Positions 9,090 through 17,997 are shown, numbered from the stretch's first letter. The stretch: DNA of 64,000 nucleotides from Paenibacillus pinihumi DSM 23905 = JCM 16419 (GCF_000422505.1 NZ_AULX01000029.1:40363-104362); one strand, 5' to 3'. The notes: a model not told the origin generated them from the letters alone. A program made the numbers and translations.

Positions 9090-9917
9090 TTACCCTTTCA
9101 CCGCGCCTGCCGTCATCCCCTGAACCAGCTGTTTTTCCAACAGCAGGTAAAAGGCGATTAGCGGCAGCAGCGCCATTGTGAGTGCAGCCATCTGCATCGT
9201 CTGGAACTTCGTCTCCGTTCCCGCAAAATTGGCAAGTCCAAGAGGCAATGTCTTCAACCCCGTCTTGCTGATCAGTACGAGCGCGAACAGGAATTCATTC
9301 CAGTTGTAAATGAAGTTGATAATAACAACCGTAGCGATGGCCGGCCTTGTCATCGGCAGAATGATCGACCAGAAGATATGGTAGACTCCGGCTCCATCAA
9401 TAATGGCTGACTCCTCAATATCCTTCGGGAACGACTTCATGAAGCCAACGAGGATAAAGATCGTAATCGACAGGTGAAAAGCCGTATACGGCAGCACCAG
9501 CGACAGATGTGTGTTGAGCAGACTAAGGTTTTTCATCAGAATAAAGATGGGAACCAGTGTCGCATGAATGGGAATCGTCATCCCGACAATGAACAGCCCG
9601 TATACCCACGTCGACCATCTGTAATTAAACCTCGCGATAAAATAAGAGGCCAGCGCGCCGAGCAGCACAGTCAGAAGGATAGCTCCCGCCGTGACAATCA
9701 GGCTGTTCCAGAAGTAGGTCCCGAGATGGGCGACCTCCCACGCTTTGGCGAAGTTGCTGAAATCCCACTGCCAGGGCAGCCCCATCGGATTGACGGAGAA
9801 TTCCTCCTCTGATTTGAATGCGCTGGTCACCATCCACAGGATAGGCAGAATGTTCGCCACACACAGCACGGCAAGAAACAGATGAATAACAGATAATTTC
9901 ATACGCGTTTGTTTCAT
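9090..9917 (-). CDS. Carbohydrate ABC transporter permease, MalG type
   Basis: A 275-residue inner-membrane permease with six predicted helices and the EAA loop around residues 168-185 (EESAIIDGAGVYHIFWSIIL), which docks the ATPase subunit. It carries the start FLAVLCVANILPILWMVTSAFKS typical of the MalG branch. It follows the MalF-type gene by 17 nt. No ATPase gene is in the operon, so a shared MsmK/UgpC-type ATPase encoded elsewhere is expected. Confidence 0.93.
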   Translation of the reverse strand: MKQTRMKLSVIHLFLAVLCVANILPILWMVTSAFKSEEEFSVNPMGLPWQWDFSNFAKAWEVAHLGTYFWNSLIVTAGAILLTVLLGALASYFIARFNYRWSTWVYGLFIVGMTIPIHATLVPIFILMKNLSLLNTHLSLVLPYTAFHLSITIFILVGFMKSFPKDIEESAIIDGAGVYHIFWSIILPMTRPAIATVVIINFIYNWNEFLFALVLISKTGLKTLPLGLANFAGTETKFQTMQMAALTMALLPLIAFYLLLEKQLVQGMTAGAVKG

Positions 9918-9934
9918 AGCTCCTCCTTCACCCT

Positions 9935-10807
9935 TTAGCGGTTGCGCTGCGTAATCAGCTTGGCCGCGTAGATCGCAATCAGGCTGAACAACAGAATCAG
10001 CATGGAGACCGCGCTTCCGTATCCGAAATTCATATTTTGGAACGCATTATTATACATATAGATCGTCATAACTTCCGTATTGTGGGCCGGGCCTCCGGCG
10101 GTCATGACATAAATCAGGTCAAATACACGGAAGCTGTTGCTGATCGCAAAGATGAGCGTGACCCAGATGGTATCCTTGAGCATAGGCAGCGTCACATACC
10201 AGAAGTGCTTCCAGCCGCTTGCACCGTCCATGAGAGCCGCCTCTCTCATCTCCTGCGGAATATTTTGCAGGGCGGCCAGGAAAATGACCATGAAAAAGCC
10301 GTAGTTCTGCCAAATATACGTAATGCTGACCGACAGCATCCCGAGCTTTGGACTGCCGAGCCAGTCCTGCTGCCAGCTCTCCAGCCCGATAAGGCCAAGC
10401 AGCCCGTTCAGCATTCCCGATTCGATCTTGAACACCATGCCCCAAATAATCGAGACAATAACGGCAGAGATGACTACAGGTAAAAACAGCATCGACCTGT
10501 ACACCTTGATTCCTTTCAAAGAACGGTTGAGCAGCAGAGCGAAAAACAAGCCGATCGGCAGCTGTCCGAATATTCCGGTCGCCAGCATAAACAGATTGTT
10601 GCCTACCCCCTTCCAGAACACACCATCGGTCAGGGTTGAAATATAGTTGTGCAGTCCCACATGGCGCATAGGAGACAGTCCGTCCCAGCTAAAAAACGAA
10701 TAATATAGCGACATGCCGATCGGCACCAGCGCAATTCCCGTATAAATCAGGAGAGCCGGCAGCATTCCGAAAAATACGGTCCATCCTGTTCGCTTCAATC
10801 CATGCAT
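9935..10807 (-). CDS. Carbohydrate ABC transporter permease, MalF/UgpA type
   Basis: A 290-residue permease with six predicted helices and an EAA loop at about residues 195-215 (EAALMDGASGWKHFWYVTLP). Three in-frame ATGs compete; 10807 is chosen because AAAGGAGG lies 7-8 nt before it, whereas 10813 and 10828 overlap or precede the ribosome-binding site. It forms the heterodimeric membrane channel with the 9090-9917 product. Confidence 0.92.
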   Translation of the reverse strand: MHGLKRTGWTVFFGMLPALLIYTGIALVPIGMSLYYSFFSWDGLSPMRHVGLHNYISTLTDGVFWKGVGNNLFMLATGIFGQLPIGLFFALLLNRSLKGIKVYRSMLFLPVVISAVIVSIIWGMVFKIESGMLNGLLGLIGLESWQQDWLGSPKLGMLSVSITYIWQNYGFFMVIFLAALQNIPQEMREAALMDGASGWKHFWYVTLPMLKDTIWVTLIFAISNSFRVFDLIYVMTAGGPAHNTEVMTIYMYNNAFQNMNFGYGSAVSMLILLFSLIAIYAAKLITQRNR

Positions 10808-10891
10808 GTGCATCCCTCCTTTCCACATTTCATACTGCCTGTTAACAGCTTATAATTGTTTATTGCTATCGCATCCCAGGGCTTGCCGGGG

Positions 10892-12019
10892 TCAAAGGCT
10901 CACAGCAAGCGACCTGGAGCTGGCAGCAATCTCCTCGGCAGTCACCTCACAGCCGCGTTCATCTGATACATACATGCCTTCACTAATGAGCAGCGTAGCC
11001 AGCGCGATGTCCGCTGTCGGGAGCAGGGAAACCCTCCCCTGGAGCGCGGCGATCCAATGCTGCTGGGAAGAATCATAGGCGTCTTCATCGGCTCTGAGCC
11101 GGTGCCAGCGCGTATCCATCCGGTTCAGGTCCACCCTGCTGTCCACATCCATATCCGCAACTGTCGTATGGAAACTGAATTCCCCCGTCTGCTCGCCTGA
11201 ATGATAGGAAGGCAGGCGAATCCCGCCCCTGGAGCCAATAATGCTGCTCCCTTCTATGCCGCCGAGATGGACTGCCCACGCTTCGAAGATATCAAGCGTG
11301 GCGCCGCTCTTGAACGTAACGAATCCAAGCGCCAGCTCCTCCACATCAAAGCCGCTATCCGCCCGGCGCTGCGGGTCCATGTCCATCTGCTGTACAAGCC
11401 TGCCGGTTATCCGGCCGACTTCCGTCTCACTCATCAGATAGAGCATCTGGGCAATATGGTAGACGCCCATATCCAGCAAGGCGCCACCGCCTGCACTGGC
11501 CTTGCGGGTAAAATGAACGGTGCCGAAGCCGTCCACATACGGACGTCCCCTTCTTCTAAAGCCATTGGAGCGGCCATGAAAAATATGGCCGAGCTGCCCG
11601 TCATCAATTAACGACTTGGCGGCTTTCGTCTCCTTCTTATATAAGCTGTTCAACTGAATATGGAGCATTTTACCGCTCGCCCTCGCGGCCTCCACCATCG
11701 ACAATCCGTCATAATAGCTGCCCGCAATCGGCTTTTCGCAATAGACATGCTTGCCTGCTTCAAGCGCCGCAATCGTAAGCGGGGCGTGAAAGTTGTTGTG
11801 CAGACAAACATCAACGGCATCAATGTCATCTCTTTCCAGCAAGGCTTTGTAATCGGTATACACATGGGGGATTCCATACTGGTCTGCGACCGCCTGCGCT
11901 TCCTGTTCATTGAGATCACAGACGGCAACAACGTCCGCGCCCGGAATCTCCGCGTAATTTTTCACATGCGTCTTTCCGATAATGCCAACACCGATAACAC
12001 CGATTCTAATTTGCTGCAT
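10892..12019 (-). CDS. Gfo/Idh/MocA-family NAD(P)-dependent oxidoreductase
   Basis: A 375-residue dehydrogenase. The N-terminal Rossmann domain begins at once with GVIGVGIIG (residues 6-14), and the family motif EKPIAG is near residue 95. The C-terminal half is the alpha/beta substrate domain. Such enzymes oxidise or reduce sugars or inositols at a ring hydroxyl. The start at 12019 has GGAGGG 7 nt upstream. It overlaps the upstream isomerase gene by 14 nt, so the two are translated together and probably act on the same imported sugar. Confidence 0.9.
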   Translation of the reverse strand: MQQIRIGVIGVGIIGKTHVKNYAEIPGADVVAVCDLNEQEAQAVADQYGIPHVYTDYKALLERDDIDAVDVCLHNNFHAPLTIAALEAGKHVYCEKPIAGSYYDGLSMVEAARASGKMLHIQLNSLYKKETKAAKSLIDDGQLGHIFHGRSNGFRRRGRPYVDGFGTVHFTRKASAGGGALLDMGVYHIAQMLYLMSETEVGRITGRLVQQMDMDPQRRADSGFDVEELALGFVTFKSGATLDIFEAWAVHLGGIEGSSIIGSRGGIRLPSYHSGEQTGEFSFHTTVADMDVDSRVDLNRMDTRWHRLRADEDAYDSSQQHWIAALQGRVSLLPTADIALATLLISEGMYVSDERGCEVTAEEIAASSRSLAVSL

Positions 12020-12842
12020 GCTGCTGCCCTCCAATACCGCGCTCCCGCCCGGCTGCATTCGTTCTGACCAACAATCGCTTCACAGATGCCAATGCCCATT
12101 CCAGCTCAATAAAGGGATGTTCGGGAGCATTGTATTCTACCGCCCAAGCCCCTGCATAACCGCTGTCCAGAAGATGGTTGATGATTGGAGGCGTTTCTTC
12201 TGCGACAATCGACCTGGCATCCAGATGAACATGATTCACCCAGGGGGCGAGGAGCCGTTCTCCCGGCTCCGTCCCCTCCTGCCAGCGGCCAATATGCAGC
12301 AGAATGCCATAGCCGGGATGACCGACTGCCTCTGCGAGCTGCTTCATCCACCCGGCATGAAGCGAAATGCCTGTGTGATTCTCCGGCCCGACGGTATAAC
12401 CGTAATCTGCAGCCCGCTGGGCATATTCCTGATAGCGTTTGACGGTATATTCAAATTGCGCCTCTGTCGGCTGAACCGGCCCCCGGCTCGTATCGATGCG
12501 AACTGTACGCGCTCCAAGCAGCTCTGCCGCACGCAAGTAATCCATTGCATTGCGGTGGAGCTTCTCCCGCACGTCAGCATCTTCATCCCATAAGTGGGCC
12601 CGATCCACCGCAAAATTGGCAAGCGTAAGCCCCTTCTCCTCCATCGAATTCCGGATTCGCATGAGCAGCGCCGTGTCTGCAACCGGATAGAACGGGTCAC
12701 TGCGGTCCGTCATGAACCCGTTCCACAAATCCACCGATTGCAGCCTGTAGCGATGTGCCGCCGTTTCCAAATATCCGAAAATATCCATTTTCCCTGCACT
12801 TAACAGCTGGTAAAAAGAAAATCCTCCGAGTGAAAGCTTCAT
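12006..12842 (-). CDS. Sugar phosphate isomerase/epimerase-like TIM barrel (xylose isomerase-like)
   Basis: A 278-residue AP_endonuc_2/xylose-isomerase-like protein. Candidate metal ligands lie on barrel strands: ENHTG around residue 153, HIGRWQEG near 184, HVHLDA near 208 and the final VEYN near 238. These proteins isomerise or epimerise sugars, or dehydrate inositol derivatives. The start at 12842 has GGAGG 7 nt upstream. The gene lies between the binding protein and the dehydrogenase, matching a keto-sugar pathway as in inositol or keto-glycoside operons. The exact substrate is not inferable. Confidence 0.82.
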   Translation of the reverse strand: MKLSLGGFSFYQLLSAGKMDIFGYLETAAHRYRLQSVDLWNGFMTDRSDPFYPVADTALLMRIRNSMEEKGLTLANFAVDRAHLWDEDADVREKLHRNAMDYLRAAELLGARTVRIDTSRGPVQPTEAQFEYTVKRYQEYAQRAADYGYTVGPENHTGISLHAGWMKQLAEAVGHPGYGILLHIGRWQEGTEPGERLLAPWVNHVHLDARSIVAEETPPIINHLLDSGYAGAWAVEYNAPEHPFIELEWALASVKRLLVRTNAAGRERGIGGQQHAAN

Positions 12843-12916
12843 GCGCCTGCCTCCATGCATTTGAATTGTAGGGTAGTCCGTTCCGCGATAGCACGCAGGG
12901 TATATGTTTTCGCTTC

Positions 12917-14230
12917 CTATCTTCTGTTCTTATCCATCGTATCCTGCAGTTCCTTTGCAACCTGCTCCGGCGTTTTCTGCTTGGTCAGGATGGCTTGAAT
13001 GCCATTTTCCATTGCATCTTTGAGTGCGGGTTGCATGACGCTGTCAAATACAACCGCCGATCCGTTCTTGGTCAGCTCAAGCATTTCTTTCAGGTACGGG
13101 GTCGTATCCGCAGGTGTCTCAACCAAGGCCGGCACGACGATTCCCTTGCTCATCAGTGTCGTATACAGCTCAGGCGCATAGAAAAATTTCAGAAACTTCA
13201 TGGCCGCTTCTTTTTTCGCATCACTAAGTCCCTTGCTCAAACCGATTCCATATTGAATGACGCCTGCGCTTTTCGTCGGATCGCCTTTGCCGCCTTCTAC
13301 AGCCGGGAAGAGCGCAATGCCGATATTTTCTGCTGCGGCCTTGTCCGTATTGCCTGCCCGGAATTTCGTATCAATCGTCGAGCTCGTTATTGTAATCGCA
13401 GCTTTCTTCTGCAGGAAGTAATCCTGCTGCTGGACCTCATCCATCGTATTAATATCCGCATTGAAGGCCTCCAGATTGACCAGCTCAGATACGGTGTTCA
13501 AGGCGTTCACATAATCAGGATCGGTAAATTTCGCCTCTCCCTGAATGACTTTTTGCAGGAAATCGCTGCCCGCAAAGCGGTCGCCTACTGCTGAAATGAA
13601 GGACGACTGCATCGGCCACCGGTTTTTGTTCCCCATGACAATTGGCGTAATTCCGGCCGCTTTCAGCTTCTTGGCCATTTCAAGAAACTCGGAATAGGTG
13701 GCAGGGAATTCCTTGTACCCTACGCTCTCAAGCAGGTCTTTATGGTAGTAGATGATATCGACAAAAGTCATTTTGGTCGGAATCGCGTACTGCTTGCCGT
13801 TCACATTGAAGCCAGCCAGCGCCTGCGGAGGCAATATCCCCTTCCATTCATCCATAATCTCATCAATCGGCATCAGCACATCGGCTGCAATATAAGGCTC
13901 CATCTCTACAGCCGGGAACAGGATAAACATATCCGGCATGCTGTTGCCCGCAGCTTCCGTACGGAGCTTCGTCCGGTATTGGGCGGACGGGATATCCTGC
14001 GCTTCAATATTGATGTCAGGATTCTGCTCCTCGAATTGCTTGATCCGTTCCTTATAATACAAATTGTCCGCATTAGGGCTGGACCAGTTGTATTCCATCG
14101 TCAGCGTCACAGTCTCTTTCTTTTCATTGCCCTGACGATTGCCCTCCCCGCCCGTTGCCCCTCCACATCCAGACAGCAGCAAGGCAGCAGAAGCTGCAAT
14201 TAGTACGGTTTTAAAAATAGAGCTTTTCAC
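12917..14230 (-). CDS. ABC transporter sugar-binding lipoprotein
   Basis: A 437-residue extracellular solute-binding protein, family 1. A lipoprotein signal with lipobox LLLSGC at about residues 18-23 anchors it to the outer face of the membrane. The start is GTG at 14230, preceded by AAAGGGG at 9 nt; the ATG upstream would put the ribosome-binding site inside the protein. It is the first gene of the eight-gene operon 14230-4373 and captures the sugar for the two permeases. Confidence 0.9.
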   Translation of the reverse strand: MKSSIFKTVLIAASAALLLSGCGGATGGEGNRQGNEKKETVTLTMEYNWSSPNADNLYYKERIKQFEEQNPDINIEAQDIPSAQYRTKLRTEAAGNSMPDMFILFPAVEMEPYIAADVLMPIDEIMDEWKGILPPQALAGFNVNGKQYAIPTKMTFVDIIYYHKDLLESVGYKEFPATYSEFLEMAKKLKAAGITPIVMGNKNRWPMQSSFISAVGDRFAGSDFLQKVIQGEAKFTDPDYVNALNTVSELVNLEAFNADINTMDEVQQQDYFLQKKAAITITSSTIDTKFRAGNTDKAAAENIGIALFPAVEGGKGDPTKSAGVIQYGIGLSKGLSDAKKEAAMKFLKFFYAPELYTTLMSKGIVVPALVETPADTTPYLKEMLELTKNGSAVVFDSVMQPALKDAMENGIQAILTKQKTPEQVAKELQDTMDKNRR

Positions 14231-14284
14231 AAGATCAGACCCCTTTCGAATGTTAGTAATAGTGACGCAATATTTCATGAATTT

Positions 14285-14314
14285 ATTATAACTCCCGTTG
14301 TATACGCTTAACTA
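14285..14314 (-). promoter_or_regulatory. Candidate promoter of the first sugar operon
   Basis: A perfect TATAAT (minus strand, 14285-14290) lies 55 nt upstream of the binding-protein start. The -35 region (AGTTAA or GTTAAG) is poor, which suits a promoter that needs the AraC-type response regulator. Confidence 0.45.
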
Positions 14315-14405
14315 TCCCATAGAAATACAATAAGGTTTAAATTTTTAATCTCAGTCTTATTTTTTTGATACTTTTAAGATTTTGTGTAAGTTTATATAAC
14401 ATATA

Positions 14406-14419
14406 AGAAAGCGCATTCA
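14406..14419. promoter_or_regulatory. cre-like site upstream of the first sugar operon
   Basis: AGAAAGCGCATTCA matches the palindromic cre TGAAAGCGCTTTCA at 12 of 14 positions. It lies about 115 nt upstream of the TATAAT box. CcpA-mediated catabolite control is plausible. Confidence 0.45.
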
Positions 14420-14749
14420 ATTTATTTTGTTATTTTGGGCTCTGATGTCAGTTTTAATTTCAAGTCCCTGGGGTGCGTCCATGAAGAACAATAGAATTTT
14501 CCGTTAAAGCTGTCCGGGATGGCAGATTAGATACCGCAGTATACTGTCCGAAGCGTATTTTTAGCGGCAAAATGCATAAAAGAATCTATTAGAAGGCCAT
14601 AACTCCGGGAGCGGTGACTTCGGACAAATGGCGTAAGTTCAACACACTGTCATGATTCGGTCATGAATGGGGTTGGATTGGAGTCTTCAGAGGGTTTACA
14701 ATACATTCAGGCAACCTGAAACCATATATATCAAGGGGAGGTTATTCCG
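14420..14749. other. Intergenic region without recognised gene
   Basis: About 330 nt separating the divergent sugar operon and the DUF423 gene. I see no convincing ORF or stem-loop. It ends in the ribosome-binding site of the DUF423 gene (GGGGAGG). Confidence 0.5.
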
Positions 14750-15118
14750 ATGAAAACTTTGCTGCTGCTTGGCAGCCTGAATCTGGCTGTTGTCATCATG
14801 CTGGGAGCATTCGGCGCCCATGCGCTCAAGAAAAAACTGACAGCTGACATGCTGGATATCTATCAGACAGGGGTTCTCTATCATCTCATCCATGGCCTGG
14901 GACTGCTGCTGCTGGGAGTGCTGGCTGGAGGCGTATTGCAAAGCGGGCTTGTTCTGACAGCAGGCTGGCTGCTGTTTGCGGGAATTTTGCTGTTCAGCGG
15001 CAGCCTGTATGTGCTTGCGCTTACCGGGGTCAAACGGCTGGGAGCCATTACGCCGCTAGGCGGCTTATGCTTTATCGCCGGCTGGATCATCGTGGCCGTT
15101 GCTGTCATTCAGGGGTAA
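14750..15118 (+). CDS. DUF423 family membrane protein (YwdK-like)
   Basis: A 122-residue protein with four hydrophobic helices. The N-terminal LGAFGAHALKKKLT and the following YQTGVLYHLIHGLGLLLLG are hallmarks of the widespread DUF423 family, whose function is unknown. GGGGAGG precedes the ATG by 8 nt. It is monocistronic, with a strong terminator 25 nt past the stop. Confidence 0.92.
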   Translation: MKTLLLLGSLNLAVVIMLGAFGAHALKKKLTADMLDIYQTGVLYHLIHGLGLLLLGVLAGGVLQSGLVLTAGWLLFAGILLFSGSLYVLALTGVKRLGAITPLGGLCFIAGWIIVAVAVIQG

Positions 15119-15142
15119 TACATCATTATCAGGTCTAAAATG

Positions 15143-15184
15143 AAAGGAAAAGGGGGAAGTAAGGCTGCCCCTTTTCCTTTTTAT
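15143..15184 (+). terminator. Terminator of the DUF423 gene
   Basis: AAAGGAAAAGGGG pairs perfectly with CCCCTTTTCCTTT over 13 bp around a 12-nt loop and ends in T. It may also serve the convergent gene at 15194-15721. Confidence 0.85.
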
Positions 15185-15193
15185 CTTGCAGCA

Positions 15194-15721
15194 TTATTCA
15201 GCTTGCAGAAGCTTCAACAGCCGACTTACAGACTCTGCATGCTCCGGCTGATTGTCCCGGATTGCCGCCAATAAGGGCCTGGCCTGCCGGAGCCAGAGAT
15301 AGCTGTAATAGTAGTAACTGAAGAAAGAAGCCTGATCATAGCCTTGCGGCTCCTCTTCCTCCCATGCCGCCTCATCCTCTTCATCACTCTCCGGCCATAA
15401 ATAGGACTCGCTCAGCAGCTGTGCAGGATCATCAACCTGGTCTCCCGCATCCAGCGGCTTTCCCTCCAACGCACTGGCAACTGCCAGATACAGCCCGATT
15501 TCATCCGGCTCCACATTTTTGGCGCCGCGCTGCCTGAGCTGCTCCAGCAGCACATGGATGACCCAAGGGGTTGCTTGCCATAATGTGCTTTGATGCTCAA
15601 TCAAATTTGCAAGTTCGCGGTAGTTGCGCCTCTCCAGCAGCCCGGGTATTTCGCCTCCTCTGGCATATGAAGCAGTCAGACGCTGCCATGGAATATGTTC
15701 AACGGAAATGTTCACTGCCAT
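15194..15721 (-). CDS. Conserved-looking hypothetical protein, acidic
   Basis: A 175-residue cytoplasmic protein I do not recognise. It is rich in Trp, Tyr and acidic residues, with a strongly acidic stretch near residues 110-125 followed by a Tyr-rich patch (FFSYYYYSYLWLRQ). The helical composition and absence of signal or membrane segments suggest an all-alpha soluble protein. The ribosome-binding site is weak (GGAAAG). It is convergent with the DUF423 gene. Confidence 0.7.
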   Translation of the reverse strand: MAVNISVEHIPWQRLTASYARGGEIPGLLERRNYRELANLIEHQSTLWQATPWVIHVLLEQLRQRGAKNVEPDEIGLYLAVASALEGKPLDAGDQVDDPAQLLSESYLWPESDEEDEAAWEEEEPQGYDQASFFSYYYYSYLWLRQARPLLAAIRDNQPEHAESVSRLLKLLQAE

Positions 15722-15817
15722 TCACTCGCTTTCCATGCTTGTTGTTATCTCCTCATTCTAGCGAATGGGAACGGTCAGCAACAATGGTCCTATCGTCCCG
15801 GACAGAAAATGTACACC

Positions 15818-15852
15818 ATAAAAACACCGACAAGCAGCGCTTATCGGTGTTT
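15818..15852 (-). terminator. Terminator of the 35-residue small-protein gene
   Basis: AACACCGA-C-AAG and CTT-A-TCGGTGTT form an 11-bp stem with one mismatch. On the minus strand it ends in TTTT. It lies 23 nt past the stop of the small ORF at 15875. Confidence 0.65.
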
Positions 15853-15874
15853 AGGAAGAAAGTTTCAAGAAGCC

Positions 15875-15982
15875 TTATTTTGCCTGTACTTGGGCTCTCA
15901 GCGTGTCATTAAGAATGACAATCTTCCCGAAGCCGCTTCCTTTTTTTATATCTTTTTTACCGAATCCGATTGGTGGAATCAT
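15875..15982 (-). CDS. 35-residue small basic protein, unrecognised
   Basis: ATG at 15982 to TAA at 15875 encodes 35 residues beginning MIPPIGFGKKDIKKGSGFGK and ending ILNDTLRAQVQAK. A GGGGG ribosome-binding site lies 7 nt upstream. A TTGACA/TATACA promoter (16020-16049) precedes it and a hairpin terminator follows, so the ORF sits in a complete transcription unit. The product is basic, carries two GFGK motifs, and has no signal peptide or membrane helix. I do not know a family for it. Confidence 0.6.
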   Translation of the reverse strand: MIPPIGFGKKDIKKGSGFGKIVILNDTLRAQVQAK

Positions 15983-16019
15983 AGGTACACCCCCTTTTAA
16001 TGTGACTCTTTGTAGCTAC

Positions 16020-16049
16020 TGTATAAATTATAAAGAATAGAGATGTCAA
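16020..16049 (-). promoter_or_regulatory. SigA-type promoter of the 35-residue gene
   Basis: A perfect -35 TTGACA (16044-16049) and -10 TATACA (16020-16025) are separated by 18 nt on the minus strand. The predicted leader to the ATG is about 30 nt. Confidence 0.6.
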
Positions 16050-16141
16050 AAAATAGTGCTTAAATCACAAAAACACACCCAAAACATAAATTTTTTTCAA
16101 TATGGCTTTGAAAAGTAGTGCTTCCTGTCTACCTGGCCTGT

Positions 16142-16561
16142 TTACTCATATTCCATGACCCAATACTTTTCACCGTTCTTCTCTTCTTCAATAACCTTCT
16201 TCCATCCGTTACGCTCGTAGAAAGCCAACGCTCTGATGTTCTCAGAGACACATTTCAGTCTTAACGGCGTATTCATCTCCAGGGCAGCAGCGGCGAGCAG
16301 CCTCGTTCCGGCTCCTTTGCCAAAGTGATCCGGGTGGACAAATAACAGATGAATAAAATTTTCCGGCACATATAAAGAAACAAATCCAAGGATATGCCCT
16401 GCCTGCTCGGCTACAAGAATATGTTCTTCCTCTGTGTCCCGGTCAAAATCCTGCAAGGCCATTTCGTCCGGATTCGCCCAGTGGAACTGCTGCCTGCGCG
16501 ATTCCAGATAAATTTGCCGCAATACGGAATAATCCTGATTGGTTGCTGTTCGAATATTCAA
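16142..16561 (-). CDS. GNAT family N-acetyltransferase
   Basis: A 139-residue single-domain acetyltransferase. The acetyl-CoA loop is seen as VHPDHFGKGAGTRLL near residues 75-90, followed by FYERNGWKKV near 115. The start is TTG with AAAGGTGAG 9 nt upstream. The substrate is unknown. It lies 27 nt after the next acetyltransferase gene, so the two may be co-transcribed. Confidence 0.85.
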   Translation of the reverse strand: MNIRTATNQDYSVLRQIYLESRRQQFHWANPDEMALQDFDRDTEEEHILVAEQAGHILGFVSLYVPENFIHLLFVHPDHFGKGAGTRLLAAAALEMNTPLRLKCVSENIRALAFYERNGWKKVIEEEKNGEKYWVMEYE

Positions 16562-16588
16562 TGTCCTGCACTCACCTTTGACCCGAGT

Positions 16589-17038
16589 TTATAAGTTCAG
16601 CTTCATGCCCTCATGGCTCGATACAAATCCGAGACGATGATAAAACCGGTGGGCATCGACGCGCTGTTTATCCGTTGTCAGCTGCACCAGGCTGCATCGC
16701 TCAGCCCTGGAAACCGCAATTGCTTCTTGAATTAGAGCCTCGCCTATTTTTTTGCCCCGGTGCTGCTGATCGACACGGACGCCCTCAATTTGCGACCGCT
16801 TCATGCCAAGTCTCGATAATCCGGGAATAATCGTTAACTGGAGGCAGCCGATCACCGCTTCGTCTTCAACCGCCACAATAATCTGGTTTCCGCCTTGGGC
16901 TTCCATATCAGCGAATGCCTCATAATACTCCACCGGCAATGGATCTTCATAACGTTCACGCTTTGCCCCCAGCTCATCATCAGCAAGCATCCGGACGATA
17001 GCCGGCAAATCTTCTAGGGTCGCTTTTCTGAAAATCAT
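16589..17038 (-). CDS. GNAT family N-acetyltransferase
   Basis: A 149-residue acetyltransferase starting MIFRKATLEDLPAIVRML. The pantetheine/acetyl-CoA motif is VRVDQQHRGKKIGEALI near residues 87-103, with the C-terminal FYHRLGF motif present. The start at 17038 gives the normal family N-terminus and has AAGGAG 10 nt upstream; the longer frame to 17212 adds 58 unrelated residues. The substrate is unknown. Confidence 0.88.
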   Translation of the reverse strand: MIFRKATLEDLPAIVRMLADDELGAKRERYEDPLPVEYYEAFADMEAQGGNQIIVAVEDEAVIGCLQLTIIPGLSRLGMKRSQIEGVRVDQQHRGKKIGEALIQEAIAVSRAERCSLVQLTTDKQRVDAHRFYHRLGFVSSHEGMKLNL

Positions 17039-17195
17039 GGCAAATGCACTCCTTATGTAAATGAATGATGACAGCAGCTCGACATGTCTTTGGGAAATTT
17101 GATTCTGTTTGATTATACCATTTTTTCGGTCAGGGATGGCCTCTGCTTGGGTACCCTGTCGTATAGAGCAAAGTACAAAGCAAAGTACAAACATT

Positions 17196-17226
17196 AAAAA
17201 ACCGATCCCCAAAATGAAGGAACCGG
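17196..17226 (-). terminator. Terminator after the DUF3024 gene
   Basis: On the minus strand CCGGTTCC pairs over 8 positions (two G-U) with GGGATCGG and runs into TTTTTT. It would end the zinc-starvation unit 19266-17255. Confidence 0.7.
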
Positions 17227-17254
17227 CCCTTTTGTTACTCTGATGCAGAAATAT

Positions 17255-17653
17255 TTATTTCCAGAACAGACCTGTGTTGTCCTGTTCCACCAGCTCAAGC
17301 TGACGTTCAAAATCTTCTGCAGGATCGATACAATCAACCCGCTTCCATTTATCCTCTTCATCCCGCGCATAGACGCTCCATTTATACCGGGCAAGCTCAA
17401 AGCGGACAATTCCGGTTCTCTCCCATGTATACCTGTGGCCGGAAGGCCGCTCTTCGTAAAGAGTCAGAAGGTTCTCCTTCCATTCATACACCAACCGCAC
17501 CAGGTCTCTTACATGACGAGGCACTTTGGTCGCAATGTAGCCGTCCATGACCGCTTCAATTCTGCACTTCGTGAACAGGTCCAGCCCGGCAGTCCCATCA
17601 GGCGGCTTCACCTCCGGTTCTCTCTTTCCATCTAATAAAAGATTTTGATCCAT
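17255..17653 (-). CDS. DUF3024 domain protein
   Basis: A 132-residue protein with the DUF3024 pattern: CRIEAVMDGYIATKVPRHVR near residues 30-50, LTLYEERPS near 65, then FELARYKWSVYARDEEDKW. The function of this family is unknown. The start at 17653 follows a GGGGG site. It begins 39 nt after the S14 stop, in the same direction, so it may share the Zur-controlled transcript. Confidence 0.8.
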   Translation of the reverse strand: MDQNLLLDGKREPEVKPPDGTAGLDLFTKCRIEAVMDGYIATKVPRHVRDLVRLVYEWKENLLTLYEERPSGHRYTWERTGIVRFELARYKWSVYARDEEDKWKRVDCIDPAEDFERQLELVEQDNTGLFWK

Positions 17654-17692
17654 CGTCTGACATCCCCCAACCAAGCCCTTCATGTAAGCCGC

Positions 17693-17962
17693 TTACCAAC
17701 TGGATTTGGTCACACCCGGAATTTGTCCTTTGTAAGCCAGCTCTCTAAATACAATACGGGAAACCCGGAATTTGCGCAAATAGCCATGCGGCCTGCCTGT
17801 CAACTCACAGCGGTTATGAAGCCGGGTCGCCGAAGAATCACGGGGCAGCTTGCTTAATGCTTCGTAGTTCCCCTGCTCCTTAAGCTGCTTTCTTAGCTCT
17901 GCATACTTCGCGACGAGAGCTTGTCTTTTTCGTTCCTTGATGACCTTCGATTTCTTTGCCAT
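17693..17962 (-). CDS. rpsN: 30S ribosomal protein S14, zinc-independent paralogue
   Basis: An 89-residue S14 with the family C-terminus ([14 protein letters not shown], then [17 protein letters not shown]). It has a single cysteine and lacks the two CxxC pairs of zinc-binding S14, so it is the C-minus form. In Bacillus this form is induced by zinc starvation and replaces the zinc-containing paralogue, freeing zinc. A Zur-like box lies just upstream of the start and a COG0523 gene precedes it, which fits that role. Confidence 0.93.
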   Translation of the reverse strand: MAKKSKVIKERKRQALVAKYAELRKQLKEQGNYEALSKLPRDSSATRLHNRCELTGRPHGYLRKFRVSRIVFRELAYKGQIPGVTKSSW

Positions 17963-17974
17963 AATAACCGTCCT

Positions 17975-17997
17975 TTTATTGTAATTTTTACTATTTA
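17975..17997 (-). promoter_or_regulatory. Zur-like box upstream of rpsN
   Basis: GTAAT-T-TTTAC core flanked by AT-rich arms (TTATT, TATTTA) matches the Bacillus Zur operator core GTAAT-N-ATTAC at 9 of 10 positions. It lies 13-35 nt upstream of the start codon. Confidence 0.65.

Noticed and set aside
14420..14749. Small gene or degraded transposase in the gap before DUF423
   Set aside because: No frame gave a plausible protein with a ribosome-binding site, and no terminal repeats were found.
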